This document shows positions 10,435-21,077 of a DNA stretch of 64,000 bases, one piece after another. The first letter of the stretch is position 1, and every line of letters begins with the position of its first letter. Origin of the DNA: Photobacterium indicum (GTDB lineage Bacteria; Pseudomonadota; Gammaproteobacteria; Enterobacterales; Vibrionaceae); the NCBI RefSeq assembly GCF_003026215.1, contig NZ_PYOC01000002.1, forward strand, positions 925,595 to 989,594, given 5' to 3'. The position numbers and the translations under genes are program-made. The notes beneath the pieces were generated by a model. That model saw nothing but the letters and a program-made list of their open reading frames with translations. It was not told where the DNA came from and did no database searches.

Positions 10435-10635
10435 TTAATCTTCTTCTTCCATCCAACACATTTGCACAGCTTCTAACACTCTTTCACTGCAGTGGTTGGG
10501 ATCATCATCAAACTCTTCTAAATCTAGAATCCATTGGCGAAGATCGGTAAAAAGAATCAGCTTAGGATCCGTTTCTGGATACAGCTCAGATAGTTCAATC
10601 GCTATTTCTCTAGAATCCGTCCATTTTAAGCTCAT
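10435..10635 (-). CDS. iscX: Fe-S cluster assembly protein IscX
   Basis: 66 aa, very acidic (ends CWMEEED), with the family opening MSLKWTDSREIAIELSE and the FTDLRQWILDLEEFDDDP core. IscX binds IscS and iron and modulates cluster assembly. It is the last gene of the isc operon, as in E. coli. A 96-bp gap separates it from fdx, longer than the other gaps in the operon. Length and sequence match the family closely. Confidence 0.95.
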   Translation of the reverse strand: MSLKWTDSREIAIELSELYPETDPKLILFTDLRQWILDLEEFDDDPNHCSERVLEAVQMCWMEEED

Positions 10636-10731
10636 GATGCTACCTCTTAATCGTTATAACGTGATTGTCACTAATATCGTTGCTTTTACTTACCTTAATA
10701 CTCAATATTTTGATAAATAAAAGAACAAAAC

Positions 10732-11070
10732 TTAGTGCTGCTCAGAAGCTAGATTGATCGTATATTTAGGGATCTCTACAACAAGATCACTATCCGCAAC
10801 CGTTGCCTGACAACCTAAACGGGATTCAGGTTCAAGACCCCATGCTTTATCAAGCATGTCATCTTCTAGCTCATCACTTTCATCCAGTGAATCAAAACCT
10901 TCACGGATAACAACATGACAAGTCGTACATGCGCATGATTTTTCACAAGCATGTTCAATACCAATACCATTACGCAGTGCTACATCAAGTACAGTTTCAC
11001 CCGTTTTAGCTTCTAAAATTGCGCCTTCAGGGCAAAGTTCTTCATGTGGTAATACAACGATTTTAGGCAT
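10732..11070 (-). CDS. fdx: ISC-type 2Fe-2S ferredoxin
   Basis: 112 aa adrenodoxin-type ferredoxin that gives electrons to the ISC machinery. The cluster ligands are Cys42, Cys48, Cys51 (ACEKSCACTTCHV) and Cys87 (RLGCQATV); Cys46 is the extra conserved cysteine. It begins 2 bp after the hscA stop, so translational coupling is likely. Confidence 0.97.
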   Translation of the reverse strand: MPKIVVLPHEELCPEGAILEAKTGETVLDVALRNGIGIEHACEKSCACTTCHVVIREGFDSLDESDELEDDMLDKAWGLEPESRLGCQATVADSDLVVEIPKYTINLASEQH

Positions 11071-11072
11071 GC

Positions 11073-12926
11073 CTAAACCTCATCTATCGATTGACCAGCC
11101 AATGCCTGTCGAATAGATTGATCCATTCGACGTGAAGCAAATTCTTGGCTCGCTTTATCTGTTTTCTTAATACCCTGTTCAATTGCTCGGTAATCATTAC
11201 CTTGACGCAGCTGAACAAGTTCCATCATTACGCCTTCCAGCGTTTCACGCTCTTCTTTTGACAGTAATGTATCACCATCGATTGCGAGAGCTGTAATTAG
11301 GCCTTCCAATACACGATCAGCTTCAACTTGTTGCTCTGCTAATGTACGTGCATCTTTATCATCTTGCGCGTGCGTCATTGACTCACGAATCATGGTTGCG
11401 ACTTCATCATCACTTAAACCATAAGAAGGTTTAACTTGGATAGATGATTGAACGTTACTGCTCTTTTCCATTGCAGTAACAGACAATAGACCATCGGCAT
11501 CAACTTGATACGTAACACGAATATGTGCAGCACCGGCCGCCATAGCTGGGATTCCACGTAGTGTAAATCGCGCTAAAGAACGACAATCGCTGACCATTTC
11601 ACGTTCACCTTGAACCACATGTACCGACATGGCTGTTTGGCCATCTTTAAACGTGGTGAATTCTTGCGCACGAGCGACAGGAATTGTCGTGTTACGAGGA
11701 ATGATTTTTTCAATCATGCCACCCATTGTCTCTATACCCAAAGACAATGGAATAACATCAAGTAATAGCATATCTGAATCAGGCTTATTTCCTACAAGGA
11801 TATCAGCTTGAATTGATGCACCAATCGCAACAACTTTGTCAGGGTCAATCGATGTTAGTGGTTCTTTACCGAAGTAGTTACCCACCATTTCACGAACCAA
11901 TGGTACACGTGTTGAACCACCAACCATCACGGTTTCGATAACATCTGTAATTTCAATGCCTGAATCTTTCATCGCTCGGCGACAAGACATCAGTGTTTTC
12001 TTTACTAAAGGCTGAATCAACGCATTAAACTGTTCACGAGTAACAGAACCTTGCCAATTCAACACATCAATCTGGGCTGTATCCGCATCTGTTAACGCAA
12101 TTTTAGCGTCAGTGGCAGCATCTTGTACCATACGCATTTGTTGTGCAGTTAAATCACCAGTATAGCCCGCTTGCTCTTTAATCCAATCTGCAAGTAAATG
12201 ATCAAAATCATCACCACCCAATGCTGAATCACCGCCAGTTGCTAATACTTCAAATACACCTTTCGATAAACGTAAAACAGAAATATCGAATGTACCGCCA
12301 CCTAAGTCATAAACAGCAATAACACCCTCTTGACCAGAATCTAAACCATAAGCAATCGCAGCGGCTGTTGGCTCGTTAAGTAAACGTAATACATTAAGGT
12401 TTGCAAGTTTAGCTGCATCTTTAGTTCCAGCTCGTTGCGCATCATCAAAATACGCCGGAACCGTTATAACGACACCTTCAAGATCACCACCTAATGTCGC
12501 CACAGCACGTGCATTAAGGGTTTTAAGGATCTCGGCAGAGACTTGTACCGGGTTAACTATCCCCGTACGTGTCATTATTTGAGGCAAACCATTATCTGAC
12601 GCTTCAAATTGATACGGCAAATGCGGGTAACGTTGTTGAATATCCGCTAAAGAGCGCCCCATCATTCGTTTTACTGAAAAGATAGTATTACTAGGATCTT
12701 GCTGAGCAAGCTCTCTGGCTTCATGACCAACAAGCAGGGATTCCTCACCATAATGAACAATTGAAGGCAAAATAGAACGCCCTTCATCATCTTTTAAGGT
12801 TTCTGGTACACCACTGCGCACGGCAGCAACGAGAGAATTTGTGGTACCCAAATCAATGCCCACCGCTAAACGATGTTGATGCGGTGCCGCACTCTGACCT
12901 GGTTCAGCAATCTGTAACAGTGCCAT
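11073..12926 (-). CDS. hscA: Hsp70-type chaperone HscA for Fe-S cluster transfer
   Basis: 617 aa. HscA with its co-chaperone HscB releases clusters from IscU by binding the LPPVK loop. Visible are the ATPase signatures [15 protein letters not shown] (about 23-37), [16 protein letters not shown] and [15 protein letters not shown], then the substrate-binding domain from about 390 ([17 protein letters not shown]). It is shorter than DnaK, as expected, with a reduced C-terminal lid. It sits 38 bp after hscB and 2 bp before fdx in the isc operon. Confidence 0.98.
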   Translation of the reverse strand: MALLQIAEPGQSAAPHQHRLAVGIDLGTTNSLVAAVRSGVPETLKDDEGRSILPSIVHYGEESLLVGHEARELAQQDPSNTIFSVKRMMGRSLADIQQRYPHLPYQFEASDNGLPQIMTRTGIVNPVQVSAEILKTLNARAVATLGGDLEGVVITVPAYFDDAQRAGTKDAAKLANLNVLRLLNEPTAAAIAYGLDSGQEGVIAVYDLGGGTFDISVLRLSKGVFEVLATGGDSALGGDDFDHLLADWIKEQAGYTGDLTAQQMRMVQDAATDAKIALTDADTAQIDVLNWQGSVTREQFNALIQPLVKKTLMSCRRAMKDSGIEITDVIETVMVGGSTRVPLVREMVGNYFGKEPLTSIDPDKVVAIGASIQADILVGNKPDSDMLLLDVIPLSLGIETMGGMIEKIIPRNTTIPVARAQEFTTFKDGQTAMSVHVVQGEREMVSDCRSLARFTLRGIPAMAAGAAHIRVTYQVDADGLLSVTAMEKSSNVQSSIQVKPSYGLSDDEVATMIRESMTHAQDDKDARTLAEQQVEADRVLEGLITALAIDGDTLLSKEERETLEGVMMELVQLRQGNDYRAIEQGIKKTDKASQEFASRRMDQSIRQALAGQSIDEV

Positions 12927-12964
12927 TATCTTTCCTGTGGAGTTAGTGCTCGGGTGAGAAGCAA

Positions 12965-13480
12965 TTAGTCAAAGAAAGTCTCTTCAAGACGTTCAATTTC
13001 ATAGCGCAGCTTATCAATAAATTTTAGCTTACGCACGGCATCTGCCGCTTCTTCCCAATCTTCCTGATTTAATAGTTGCTCAAGAGTGCTCAATTGCGAT
13101 TTATATAACACTGTTATTTGCTGTTCAAAATCGAATAGCGCACTTTCAGGGTCACTTGCATCTGAGATATCTTCAAGTTCTTCACGCAGCTCCATTTGCT
13201 GCATTAAGAACTCAGGATCTTGTAGCGTTTTTTGTTCGCCACGAATATCCATATCTTGCTCAGAAAGCATATATTCAGCTCGTGAGATTGGATTTTTTAG
13301 CGTTTGGAATGCGTCGTTAATTTGCGCTGCTTTTTGGACCGACATTAAGCGATCACGTTCTGAAGCTGTAGCGAAATTATCAGGATGGAAACGACGTTGT
13401 AGTTCCCGGAACTGAGTTGACAGAAGACCCCCATCCAATTCAAATTGGAAAGGCAGTCTAAATAATTCGAAATGATTCAT
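12965..13480 (-). CDS. hscB: J-domain co-chaperone HscB
   Basis: 171 aa. The J-domain HPD motif is at residues 32-34 (RRFHPDNFA), which stimulates HscA ATPase. The C-terminal helical part binds IscU. The opening [10 protein letters not shown] is typical. It follows iscA after an 85-bp gap containing a stem-loop, the widest gap within the upstream half of the operon. Confidence 0.97.
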   Translation of the reverse strand: MNHFELFRLPFQFELDGGLLSTQFRELQRRFHPDNFATASERDRLMSVQKAAQINDAFQTLKNPISRAEYMLSEQDMDIRGEQKTLQDPEFLMQQMELREELEDISDASDPESALFDFEQQITVLYKSQLSTLEQLLNQEDWEEAADAVRKLKFIDKLRYEIERLEETFFD

Positions 13481-13508
13481 ATCGCGTCTGGTATCTCTAA
13501 ATACTAAA

Positions 13509-13542
13509 CCTAACTGGTATATATGAAGATATAACAGTTAGG
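13509..13542 (-). other. Stem-loop between iscA and hscB
   Basis: CCTAACTG and CAGTTAGG pair perfectly over 8 bp, and TATAT/ATATA inside can extend the structure. There is no U-run. It sits at the iscA/hscB boundary, where a partial terminator or processing site could lower hscBA-fdx expression relative to iscRSUA. Confidence 0.5.
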
Positions 13543-13565
13543 CTCAGTGGAAACGACTATAGCGA

Positions 13566-13889
13566 TTAAACGTTGAAGCTTTCACCACAACCACATTCGC
13601 TTGATACGTTCGGGTTGTTGAATTGGAAGCCTTCATTTAGCCCTTCTTTGGCAAAATCAAGCTCAGTACCGTCAAGATAAACCAGGCTTTTTGCATCGAT
13701 TACGATTCTTACGCCCTTCTCTTCGAATACCTCGTCCTCTTCATTGATATCATCAACAAATTCGAGAACGTAAGCCATTCCTGAACATCCCGAAGTACGG
13801 ACACCTAGGCGAAGGCCAAAGCCTTTACCGCGATTCTCAAGGAAAGTAGCTACGCGACTTGCTGCCGCTTCAGTAATAGTAATGGCCAT
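13566..13889 (-). CDS. iscA: A-type Fe-S carrier IscA
   Basis: 107 aa. The three conserved ligand cysteines are present: Cys35 in [10 protein letters not shown], and Cys99 and Cys101 in SECGCGESF. IscA carries iron or clusters to target proteins under aerobic conditions. It starts 18 bp after iscU. Length and motifs are canonical. Confidence 0.97.
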   Translation of the reverse strand: MAITITEAAASRVATFLENRGKGFGLRLGVRTSGCSGMAYVLEFVDDINEEDEVFEEKGVRIVIDAKSLVYLDGTELDFAKEGLNEGFQFNNPNVSSECGCGESFNV

Positions 13890-13907
13890 ACAACAACCCT
13901 CAACGTC

Positions 13908-14294
13908 TTAGTTTGCTTCGTGTTTTTTCTTATAATCGCTAACTGCGGCTTTAATTGCATCTTCTGCAAGAATAGAGCAGTGGATCTTCACTGGTGGTAG
14001 TTCAAGTTCTTCAGCAATTGCTGAGTTCTTGATTGCTGCCGCTTCGTCTAAACTCTTACCTTTCACCCATTCAGTGATCAGCGAACTAGAAGCAATTGCA
14101 GAACCACAACCGTATGTTTTAAACTTCGCATCTTCAATGATACCTTCATCACTTACTTTGATTTGAAGCTTCATTACGTCGCCACATGCTGGTGCACCCA
14201 CCATGCCGCTACCAATGTTTTTATCATTTTTATCGAAAGAGCCCACGTTACGCGGATTCTCATAATGCTCGATGACTTTTTCACTATATGCCAT
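13908..14294 (-). CDS. iscU: Fe-S cluster scaffold IscU
   Basis: 128 aa scaffold on which the 2Fe-2S cluster is built. Cys37 and Asp39 (PACGDVMKL), Cys63 (YGCGSAIASS) and Cys106 (KIHCSILA) are all present. The HscA recognition loop LPPVK is at 99-103. It lies 46 bp after iscS and 18 bp before iscA. Confidence 0.98.
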   Translation of the reverse strand: MAYSEKVIEHYENPRNVGSFDKNDKNIGSGMVGAPACGDVMKLQIKVSDEGIIEDAKFKTYGCGSAIASSSLITEWVKGKSLDEAAAIKNSAIAEELELPPVKIHCSILAEDAIKAAVSDYKKKHEAN

Positions 14295-14340
14295 GATGAT
14301 TTCCTCGACATTTGATGATCACAAGTTTATGACCGCTAGC

Positions 14341-15555
14341 TTAGTGGTGTGCCCACTCAACAGAGTTAAGATCAATACCTTCTTTGTGCATATCCCATAG
14401 CGGCGACATGTCACGCAGTTTTTCTACTGCAGTACGGATCTGTGTAATTGCGTAATCAATTTCTTCTTCTGTCGTGAAACGACCAAAAGAGAAACGAATG
14501 GAGCTATGTGCTAGTTCATCATCTAAACCAAGTGCTCGCAGTACGTATGAAGGCTCAAGGCTTGCTGAGGTACATGCTGAACCAGAAGAAACAGCGAGAT
14601 CTTTCAATGCCATTAATAAAGACTCACCTTCAACGAAAGCAAAGCTAATATTCAGGTTACTTGATACACGTTGCTCTAAGTCACCATTAATATGAACTGA
14701 TTCCATATCTTTTAGGCCATCAAGAAGGCGAGTACGTAGTGCTAAAGTATGCACACGATCTTGTTCCATCTCTTCTTTAGCAATGCGGAATGCTTCACCC
14801 ATACCAACAATCTGGTGGGTAGCAAGAGTGCCAGAACGCATACCACGCTCATGACCGCCGCCGTGCATTTGTGCTTCTAAACGAATTCGTGGCTTACGAC
14901 GAACGTAAAGCGCACCAATTCCTTTAGGACCGTAAATTTTATGCGATGTTACTGAAATAAGGTCAACTTTCATTGCCTGTACATCGATCGGTAGCTTACC
15001 AATAGATTGCGCAGCATCAACGTGGAAAACAATTTTGTTTTCACGGCAAAGTTCGCCAATAGCGGTAATATCTTGAATTACGCCAATTTCGTTATTTACG
15101 TGCATGATAGACATCAGAACGGTGTCTTCACGAATCGCATCACGCAATTTTGCCATATCGATTAAGCCATTTGCTTCTGGCGCAAGATATGTCACTTCGA
15201 AGCCTTCACGCTCAAGCTGACGACAAGGGTCTAATACCGCTTTGTGTTCAGTCTTACAGGTAATGATGTGCTTACCTTTTTTGCTATAAAAACGCGCAGC
15301 GCCTTTAATTGCAAGGTTGTCAGATTCTGTTGCACCAGACGTAAACACAATTTCACGTGGGTCAGCATTCATTAGATCAGCAACTTGCTCACGCGCTGTA
15401 TCAACAGCTTCTTCAGCCTGCCAGCCGAAGCGGTGTGAACGAGAAGCAGGGTTACCGAAATTCCCGTCCATTGTCAGGCATTGCATCATCTTTTCAGCAA
15501 CACGTGGATCTACTGGGCAAGTAGCGGAATAATCAAAATATATTGGCAATTTCAT
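14341..15555 (-). CDS. iscS: Cysteine desulfurase IscS
   Basis: 404 aa PLP enzyme that supplies sulfur for Fe-S clusters and tRNA thiolation. The PLP lysine is in [15 protein letters not shown] and the mobile-loop cysteine in [17 protein letters not shown], which corresponds to Cys328 of E. coli. The start [19 protein letters not shown] at 15555 is preferred over ATGs at 15561 and 15573, because GGAG lies 6 bp before it and because it gives exactly the E. coli length. It follows iscR after 31 bp. Confidence 0.98.
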   Translation of the reverse strand: MKLPIYFDYSATCPVDPRVAEKMMQCLTMDGNFGNPASRSHRFGWQAEEAVDTAREQVADLMNADPREIVFTSGATESDNLAIKGAARFYSKKGKHIITCKTEHKAVLDPCRQLEREGFEVTYLAPEANGLIDMAKLRDAIREDTVLMSIMHVNNEIGVIQDITAIGELCRENKIVFHVDAAQSIGKLPIDVQAMKVDLISVTSHKIYGPKGIGALYVRRKPRIRLEAQMHGGGHERGMRSGTLATHQIVGMGEAFRIAKEEMEQDRVHTLALRTRLLDGLKDMESVHINGDLEQRVSSNLNISFAFVEGESLLMALKDLAVSSGSACTSASLEPSYVLRALGLDDELAHSSIRFSFGRFTTEEEIDYAITQIRTAVEKLRDMSPLWDMHKEGIDLNSVEWAHH

Positions 15556-15586
15556 TTTCATCTCCGAAAACACGGATGTCTAGCGA

Positions 15587-16105
15587 CTAAGAGCGGACAT
15601 CGACACCTATAGTGGTGCTATCGTGTGTGTTTTTATGTCCAAAAGACGTTCTTAGCGAACTATTGCTTAAGACTTGATCTTGACGACCTGAAATCTCTTG
15701 AACGTTATTATCTTTCATCAACTCACCAAGAGTGATGTTATTCAAAAAGCCGCTGATACGGGAGCTTAAGTCATGCCATAAAGTATGTGTTAAGCAGCGT
15801 ACACCACCTTGACAGTCACCTTTACCATGACACTTTGTAGCATCAACCGATTCATCAACAGCTGCTATAACCATGCCTACCGCGATGTCATTCGCATCTT
15901 CACCTAAGCGATAACCACCACCTGGTCCACGAACACTCGCCACAAGACCAGCTTTACGTAGGCGTGAGAAAAGTTGTTCTAAATAAGACAGTGAAATACC
16001 TTGTCGTTCGGAAATATCCGCTAAAGGTACTGGACCATCTTGAGAATGCAGAGCGACATCAAGCATCGCAGTTACCGCATATCTTCCTTTTGAAGTCAAT
16101 CTCAT
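15587..16105 (-). CDS. iscR: Rrf2-family Fe-S regulator IscR
   Basis: 172 aa repressor of the isc operon that senses cluster status. The winged helix is at about 1-66 ([34 protein letters not shown]). The 2Fe-2S ligands are Cys92, Cys98 and Cys104 with His107. Its C-terminal tail (about 135-172) is somewhat longer than in E. coli (162 aa) and ends in a variable Ser/Asp segment. It is the first gene of the operon, with two IscR-type operators upstream, so autoregulation is expected. Confidence 0.97.
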   Translation of the reverse strand: MRLTSKGRYAVTAMLDVALHSQDGPVPLADISERQGISLSYLEQLFSRLRKAGLVASVRGPGGGYRLGEDANDIAVGMVIAAVDESVDATKCHGKGDCQGGVRCLTHTLWHDLSSRISGFLNNITLGELMKDNNVQEISGRQDQVLSNSSLRTSFGHKNTHDSTTIGVDVRS

Positions 16106-16146
16106 AACACACCGCTATCCACTTATGTATATAGCACGAGTGTTAC

Positions 16147-16196
16147 ATACCCGACTAAAATGGTCAAGTATTTACCTGACTATTTTAGTCAAGCTT
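16147..16196 (-). promoter_or_regulatory. Two IscR type 1 operators in the isc promoter
   Basis: Two adjacent 25-bp near-palindromes lie 41-91 bp upstream of iscR. The site at 16147-16171 matches the type 1 IscR consensus (core GACT-N4-AGTC type) at 24 of 25 positions by my count, the one at 16172-16196 at 22 of 25. A -35-like TTGACC sits inside the first site on the minus strand, as in the E. coli iscR promoter. Cluster-loaded IscR should repress the operon from here. No convincing -10 was identified. Confidence 0.85.
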
Positions 16197-16217
16197 TAGA
16201 CCTGACGCACAGTAGGG

Positions 16218-16949
16218 TTATTTGTCGCGATGTTCTAATGATTTTTCAATAGAAGAAAGAATACCACGCAGAATATTAAGCTCCTGCTGCTCTGGACGAG
16301 CACGGGTAAACATGCGGCGAAGTTTTGTCATCACCATACCGGGATGCTTCTTATTAATGAACTGGGTCTGAGTTGTTACTTTTTCAAGGTGCTCGTAGAA
16401 CAACTCTAATTCTTTAGCACGCGGGTATTCATCAATTTTCTTCTCACCCGTGTACTTTTGCGACTCTAAAAATGCCATACGAACTTCATAACTAACAGTT
16501 TGCACTGCCATTGCTAAATTTAATGAGCTGTATTCAGGGTTCGCCGGAATGTAAACGTGGCAATGACATTTTTGTAATTCTTCATTCGTTAAACCAGTAC
16601 GCTCACGACCGAATAAAATAGCAACGGGGTGCGCAGCTGCTTCTTCAATTGTTTTGATACCTGATTCACGCGGATCAAGTTGTGGCCATTCTAATGTACG
16701 AGAACGTGCACTTGAGCCAATCACTAAACCACAATCTGCAATTGCTTCATCTAATGTTTTGACGATTTTTGCATTGGTTACGACATCTGCCGCGCCAGCA
16801 GCTAAAGCAAGAGACTTAGCGTCTATCTCACAAGCTGGGTCAACAAGGACTAGATTCGTAAGCCCCATCACCTTCATGGCACGTGCTGCTGAGCCAATAT
16901 TTCCAGGGTGAGATGTACCAATTAAAACAACGCTTATTTTATCTAACAT
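16218..16949 (-). CDS. trmJ: tRNA (cytidine/uridine-2'-O-)-methyltransferase TrmJ
   Basis: 243 aa SPOUT methyltransferase that modifies position 32 in the tRNA anticodon loop. Typical segments are [23 protein letters not shown] near the N terminus, [14 protein letters not shown] (about 131-144) and the SAM-binding knot [22 protein letters not shown] (about 155-176). It lies upstream of iscR in the same direction, as trmJ does in E. coli, with the isc promoter between. It diverges from suhB. Confidence 0.96.
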   Translation of the reverse strand: MLDKISVVLIGTSHPGNIGSAARAMKVMGLTNLVLVDPACEIDAKSLALAAGAADVVTNAKIVKTLDEAIADCGLVIGSSARSRTLEWPQLDPRESGIKTIEEAAAHPVAILFGRERTGLTNEELQKCHCHVYIPANPEYSSLNLAMAVQTVSYEVRMAFLESQKYTGEKKIDEYPRAKELELFYEHLEKVTTQTQFINKKHPGMVMTKLRRMFTRARPEQQELNILRGILSSIEKSLEHRDK

Positions 16950-17106
16950 GGTTTAGCAATTTCCGACTATTTTTAAGAGCGGGTGGATTTTAGCACAGCC
17001 TATAAAGAAGTGGGGAAAACATGTAAAACTAAAGCGTGTTTTTCTACTTTTTTTAGTTTTCGCTAATGATGTTTAAAAAATAACCACTTCCCTTTTGCCC
17101 TAGCTC

Positions 17107-17115
17107 TGTTATACT
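17107..17115 (+). promoter_or_regulatory. Extended -10 promoter element of suhB
   Basis: TGTTATACT is an extended -10 (TGn plus TATACT) 43 bp before the suhB ATG. No good -35 is visible at 17 bp, which is common for extended -10 promoters. Confidence 0.55.
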
Positions 17116-17158
17116 CGCCGCCGATTTTTAGTTCTTTAACATCCGTTGGGAAGATCCT

Positions 17159-17959
17159 ATGCATCCGATGCTTAATATCGCCATTCGCGCTGCGCGAAAG
17201 GCTGGTGACCATGTCATTAAATCGTTAGAAAAACCTCAAGGCATTGAAGTTGCCAATAAAGGTAGTGACGTCGTTACTAATATTGATCATGAAGCTGAAG
17301 CTATCATCATCAATTCTATTCTTAAGTCTTACCCTGATCACTGCATTCTTGCAGCAGAGTCTGGTACTAAAGAAGGCCGTGACAAAGAGTGTCAGTGGAT
17401 CATCGACCCAGTGGATGGCACCAAAAACTTCGTTCGTGGTTTGCCTCATTACGCTATTTCAATTGCACTACGCATGCGTGGTCGTACTGAAGTTTCTGTA
17501 GTATACGATCCATCTCGTAACGAACTCTTCACTGCAACACGTGGTTCTGGCGCACAGCTTAACAGCCAACGTCTACGTACATCACAGCCTCGTGACCTTA
17601 GCGGTACTATTATTGCTACTGGTTTACCATTCGCAGCTAAGCAACACGCAGAAGCGCTTAACAAAGTACAATCAGCAATTTTTGTTGAGTGTGACGATAT
17701 GCGTCAATCTGGTTGTACAGCACTAGACCTTTGTTACTTAGCAGCAGGTCGTGTTGATGGCGTAGTTAAACTAGGCCAAAAGCCTTGGGAACTAGCCGCT
17801 GGTGAACTAATTGCACGTGAAGCCGGTGCTATCTGTACTGACTTTACTGGTAACACTAACTACCTAGTATCTGGCAACATCGTTGCTGGTAACGCACGCG
17901 TAGTTAAGCCAATCATCGCTAAAATCCGTGAACACGGTGGCGAAGCATTAGCTAAGTAA
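17159..17959 (+). CDS. suhB: Inositol monophosphatase family protein SuhB
   Basis: 266 aa. Li-sensitive Mg-dependent phosphatase; in E. coli it also acts in the rRNA antitermination complex. Metal ligands are Glu67 (AAESGT), Asp83 and Asp86 in WIIDPVDGTKNFVRG, and the C-terminal PWELAAGELIAREAG. The first ATG has GGGAAGA 5 bp upstream. The gene diverges from trmJ with its own extended -10 promoter and ends in a strong terminator. Order trmJ/suhB divergent is the same as in E. coli. Confidence 0.96.
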   Translation: MHPMLNIAIRAARKAGDHVIKSLEKPQGIEVANKGSDVVTNIDHEAEAIIINSILKSYPDHCILAAESGTKEGRDKECQWIIDPVDGTKNFVRGLPHYAISIALRMRGRTEVSVVYDPSRNELFTATRGSGAQLNSQRLRTSQPRDLSGTIIATGLPFAAKQHAEALNKVQSAIFVECDDMRQSGCTALDLCYLAAGRVDGVVKLGQKPWELAAGELIAREAGAICTDFTGNTNYLVSGNIVAGNARVVKPIIAKIREHGGEALAK

Positions 17960-17987
17960 TCGTTTATAACGATTCAAAATTTCTGAA

Positions 17988-18013
17988 GCCTCGACTGTGT
18001 CGGGGCTTTTTTT
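17988..18013 (+). terminator. Intrinsic terminator of suhB
   Basis: Stem GCCTCGAC / GTCGGGGC (one G-T pair) with a TGT loop, followed by TTTTTTT. Confidence 0.9.
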
Positions 18014-18186
18014 ATGCTTACTATAAATGCACAGCCATTCGGGCATCAGATAGAAACAAAACAGACATTCAAGTCACTCGTGATTTTAATTGCTTCAATA
18101 TCTAGCGCCATGGTTATCGCTGTTAGCCTATAAGAATAAACAGATATTCGGGTTAGTTGATCCCCATAGTGATAAATCATAGATAC

Positions 18187-18215
18187 AAAAACGGAGCCTA
18201 TTGGCTCCGTTTTTT
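18187..18215. terminator. Bidirectional terminator downstream of secF
   Basis: Stem ACGGAGCC / GGCTCCGT with loop TATT, flanked by AAAA on the left and TTTTTT on the right, so it has a U-tract on both strands. It ends the queA-tgt-yajC-secDF transcript 25 bp after secF. The 170 bp between this and the suhB terminator hold nothing I recognise. Confidence 0.9.
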
Positions 18216-18239
18216 ATGAATGAAGCTACACACTACCCA

Positions 18240-19187
18240 TTAAGGCATTGCGTCGAATTCTTCACCTTCTTTTTCTACCTGTGGTGGCATTAGGTGTTCA
18301 CGAGTGATACCCAATTTCAATGCTAGTGCCGAAGCAACGTAGATTGATGAATAAGTACCCACCGTTATACCGATCAATAATGCCAAGGCAAAACCGTGAA
18401 TCATTGTTCCGCCTTTCATAAAGAGAGCGACAACAACAAACAAGGTTGTACCCGATGTAATCAGCGTACGGCTTAACGTTTGAGTGATAGAACTATTTAT
18501 CACATCAGGTGCTTCACCCTTACGCATTTTACGGAAGTTCTCACGGATACGGTCAAATACAACAATCGTATCGTTTAGTGAGTAACCAACAACGGTCAGC
18601 AAGGCTGCAACAATTGTTAGGTCGACTTCCACCTCAAGAAGAGAAAAGATACCAATCGTAATTATAACATCGTGCGCAAGTGCTAATACCGCACCGGCAG
18701 CTAAACGCCATTCGAAACGCATCGAAACATAAAGCAAAATACAAATTAGCGAGATAATAATCGCCAATCCACCCGCTTCAGCCAGTTCGTCACCCACATT
18801 CGGACCAACAAACTCGATACGACGCATTTCAACGCTTTGCCCTGTTCCCACTTTTAATGCATCGATGATCTGGTTACCCAGTACTTCACCTTTTGCATTT
18901 TCACGAGGTTGCAGACGTACAAGTACATCACGAGCAGTACCGAAGTTCTGTACGATAGCATCGCCAAAACCCGCCGCTTCTAACGAATCACGAATTTTAA
19001 GCAAATCTGCAGGTTGTTCAAAACCCACTTCAATTAACGTACCGCCAGTAAAGTCGAGACCCCAGTTAAGCTTCTTTGTTGCCACTGTGCCAATTGCTAC
19101 TGCAATCATCATTAGTGAAAAAACAAAAGCGAACTTTGACCAGCGCATAAAGTCGATCGCATTATCCACTTTCAATAGTTGAAACAT
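18240..19187 (-). CDS. secF: Protein translocase subunit SecF
   Basis: 315 aa inner-membrane protein of the SecDF complex, which uses the proton gradient to pull secreted proteins out. Six membrane spans are expected; the first is at about 20-38 (FAFVFSLMMIAVAIGTVAT). The family motif LDFTGGTLIEVGF follows it, and GYSLNDTIVVFDRIREN lies at about 200-216. It starts 11 bp after secD. The tail EKEGEEFDAMP is slightly long but ordinary. Confidence 0.98.
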   Translation of the reverse strand: MFQLLKVDNAIDFMRWSKFAFVFSLMMIAVAIGTVATKKLNWGLDFTGGTLIEVGFEQPADLLKIRDSLEAAGFGDAIVQNFGTARDVLVRLQPRENAKGEVLGNQIIDALKVGTGQSVEMRRIEFVGPNVGDELAEAGGLAIIISLICILLYVSMRFEWRLAAGAVLALAHDVIITIGIFSLLEVEVDLTIVAALLTVVGYSLNDTIVVFDRIRENFRKMRKGEAPDVINSSITQTLSRTLITSGTTLFVVVALFMKGGTMIHGFALALLIGITVGTYSSIYVASALALKLGITREHLMPPQVEKEGEEFDAMP

Positions 19188-19198
19188 GTTTGCGCCTC

Positions 19199-21052
19199 CT
19201 ATATCGACAGTTTATCTACGCGCTTACCGCCGTAGACAAAGTTAACAACCGCACGTGTACCTATAATCGCCGTGAACATTGAAGTCAGGATACCGATTGA
19301 TAGTGTTACAGCGAAGCCTTTGATAGCACCAGTACCAACAGCAAACAGAATAATTGCTGTGATAAGTGTCGTAATGTTTGCATCGGCAATCGTACTGAAT
19401 GCATTACCGTAACCTTGCTGAATCGCTTGTTGAGGGCTTCGGCCTTCACGCAATTCTTCACGGATACGTTCAAATATAAGTACGTTCGCATCGACAGCCA
19501 TACCGACTGTTAATACGATACCTGCGATACCAGGTAAGGTCATCGTCGCGCCTGGAATCATCGACATAACACCGATAATCAATACCAAGTTCATAACGAG
19601 TGCCATGTTGGCAATTAGACCAAAACCACGGTAATAAATTAAGGTAAATAGCATTACTGCTACCATGCCCCAAATCATCGCCTGAATACCCATATCGATA
19701 TTCTGCTGACCCATTGACGGACCAATCGTACGCTCTTCAACAATAGAGATAGGCGCAATCAGCGCACCAGCACGAAGTAGAAGCGCTAAGTTATGTGCTT
19801 CTGCCTGCGAATCGATTCCGGTAATACGGAAATTACGACCTAACGCAGTTTGAATCGTTGCTTGGTTGATCACTTCTTCATGCTTTTGAAGAATCACTTT
19901 ACCGTCGGCTTGACGTTTACCGCTATCTTTATACTCGGTAAACACTGTCGCCATCAGCTTGCCCACATTATTACGTGAGAACGCTGTCATCTTGCTACCA
20001 CCTTCGCTGTCTAGCGAGATGTTAACTTGAGGACGGCCATATTCATCAGCACTTGAACTCGCATCAGTAATATGAGAACCCGCAAGGATGATACGTTTCT
20101 TTAATACCGCTGGACGCTTGTCACGGGTGTACTTTACTTCACTGCCTGCTGGTACTCGACCAGCCGCAGCTGCAGCAAGGTCTGCCGTGCTATCGACTTC
20201 ACGGAATTCAAGTGTTGCCGTCGCACCAAGAATTTCTTTTGCGCGAGCAGTATCTTGAACACCTGGAAGTTCAACCACAATACGGTTAGCACCTTGACGC
20301 TGTACTAGAGGTTCAGCAACACCCAGCTCATTCACTCGATTACGAAGAATCGTGATATTTTGATCAACCGCGTAGTTACGAATTTCTTTCAGACGGGCTT
20401 CAGTAAACTGTGCAGTAAGAACGAAACGTCCGTTGCTATTACTATCGGTAAATAGCATATCAGGGTGTAATTGCGCGAGAGCCGTTTCTGCAGCTTTTAG
20501 ATCTTCATCATTACGAAGGCGTACTTCGACAGAAGAGTCTGTTTTGCTTATCGCACGGTAACGCACTTTAGCTTCACGTAATTCGGTACGGAAAGTCTCT
20601 TCTTGTTGACCGAGTAACTTTTCCATTGCCGCATCCATATCCACTTCCATTAAGAAGTGAACACCACCACGTAAATCAAGACCCAGCTTCATTGGTGAGG
20701 CACCAATGGATTCAAGCCAGTCAGGTGTTAATGCTGCTAGATTAAGCGCAACGACAAAATCATCGCCTAGCTGTTCATTGATGATATCGCGAGCACTGAT
20801 CTGAGTATCAGTGTCGTTAAAGCGGACAAGTACAGTACCGTTTTCGAAAGCGACAGATTTATAGGAGATATTGTTCTTTTTTAAATCTTCGGTGACAGTA
20901 TCCAGAGTAGACATATCAACCGAGGCGCCACGCGCCCCGGTGATTTGAATCGCTGGATCTTCACCGTAAACATTGGGAAGTGCATAAAGCAGACCGATGA
21001 GCAGTGCTAACACCACCATCAGATTCTTCCACAAGGGATAACGGTTTAACAC
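19199..21052 (-). CDS. secD: Protein translocase subunit SecD
   Basis: 617 aa. An N-terminal span (about 9-27) is followed by the large periplasmic domain P1 (to about 440), which has the [16 protein letters not shown] motif. Five C-terminal spans carry the proton pathway ([29 protein letters not shown] region, D and R conserved). It lies between yajC (25 bp gap) and secF, the standard operon order. Confidence 0.98.
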   Translation of the reverse strand: MLNRYPLWKNLMVVLALLIGLLYALPNVYGEDPAIQITGARGASVDMSTLDTVTEDLKKNNISYKSVAFENGTVLVRFNDTDTQISARDIINEQLGDDFVVALNLAALTPDWLESIGASPMKLGLDLRGGVHFLMEVDMDAAMEKLLGQQEETFRTELREAKVRYRAISKTDSSVEVRLRNDEDLKAAETALAQLHPDMLFTDSNSNGRFVLTAQFTEARLKEIRNYAVDQNITILRNRVNELGVAEPLVQRQGANRIVVELPGVQDTARAKEILGATATLEFREVDSTADLAAAAAGRVPAGSEVKYTRDKRPAVLKKRIILAGSHITDASSSADEYGRPQVNISLDSEGGSKMTAFSRNNVGKLMATVFTEYKDSGKRQADGKVILQKHEEVINQATIQTALGRNFRITGIDSQAEAHNLALLLRAGALIAPISIVEERTIGPSMGQQNIDMGIQAMIWGMVAVMLFTLIYYRGFGLIANMALVMNLVLIIGVMSMIPGATMTLPGIAGIVLTVGMAVDANVLIFERIREELREGRSPQQAIQQGYGNAFSTIADANITTLITAIILFAVGTGAIKGFAVTLSIGILTSMFTAIIGTRAVVNFVYGGKRVDKLSI

Positions 21053-21077
21053 TGCGATGATCCTTCAAAGCGAAAAA

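Noticed and set aside
10223..10438. 71-codon open frame on the plus strand between pepB and iscX
   Set aside because: It runs through the perfect palindromic isc terminator and reads against no homologous family; codon use is not protein-like.
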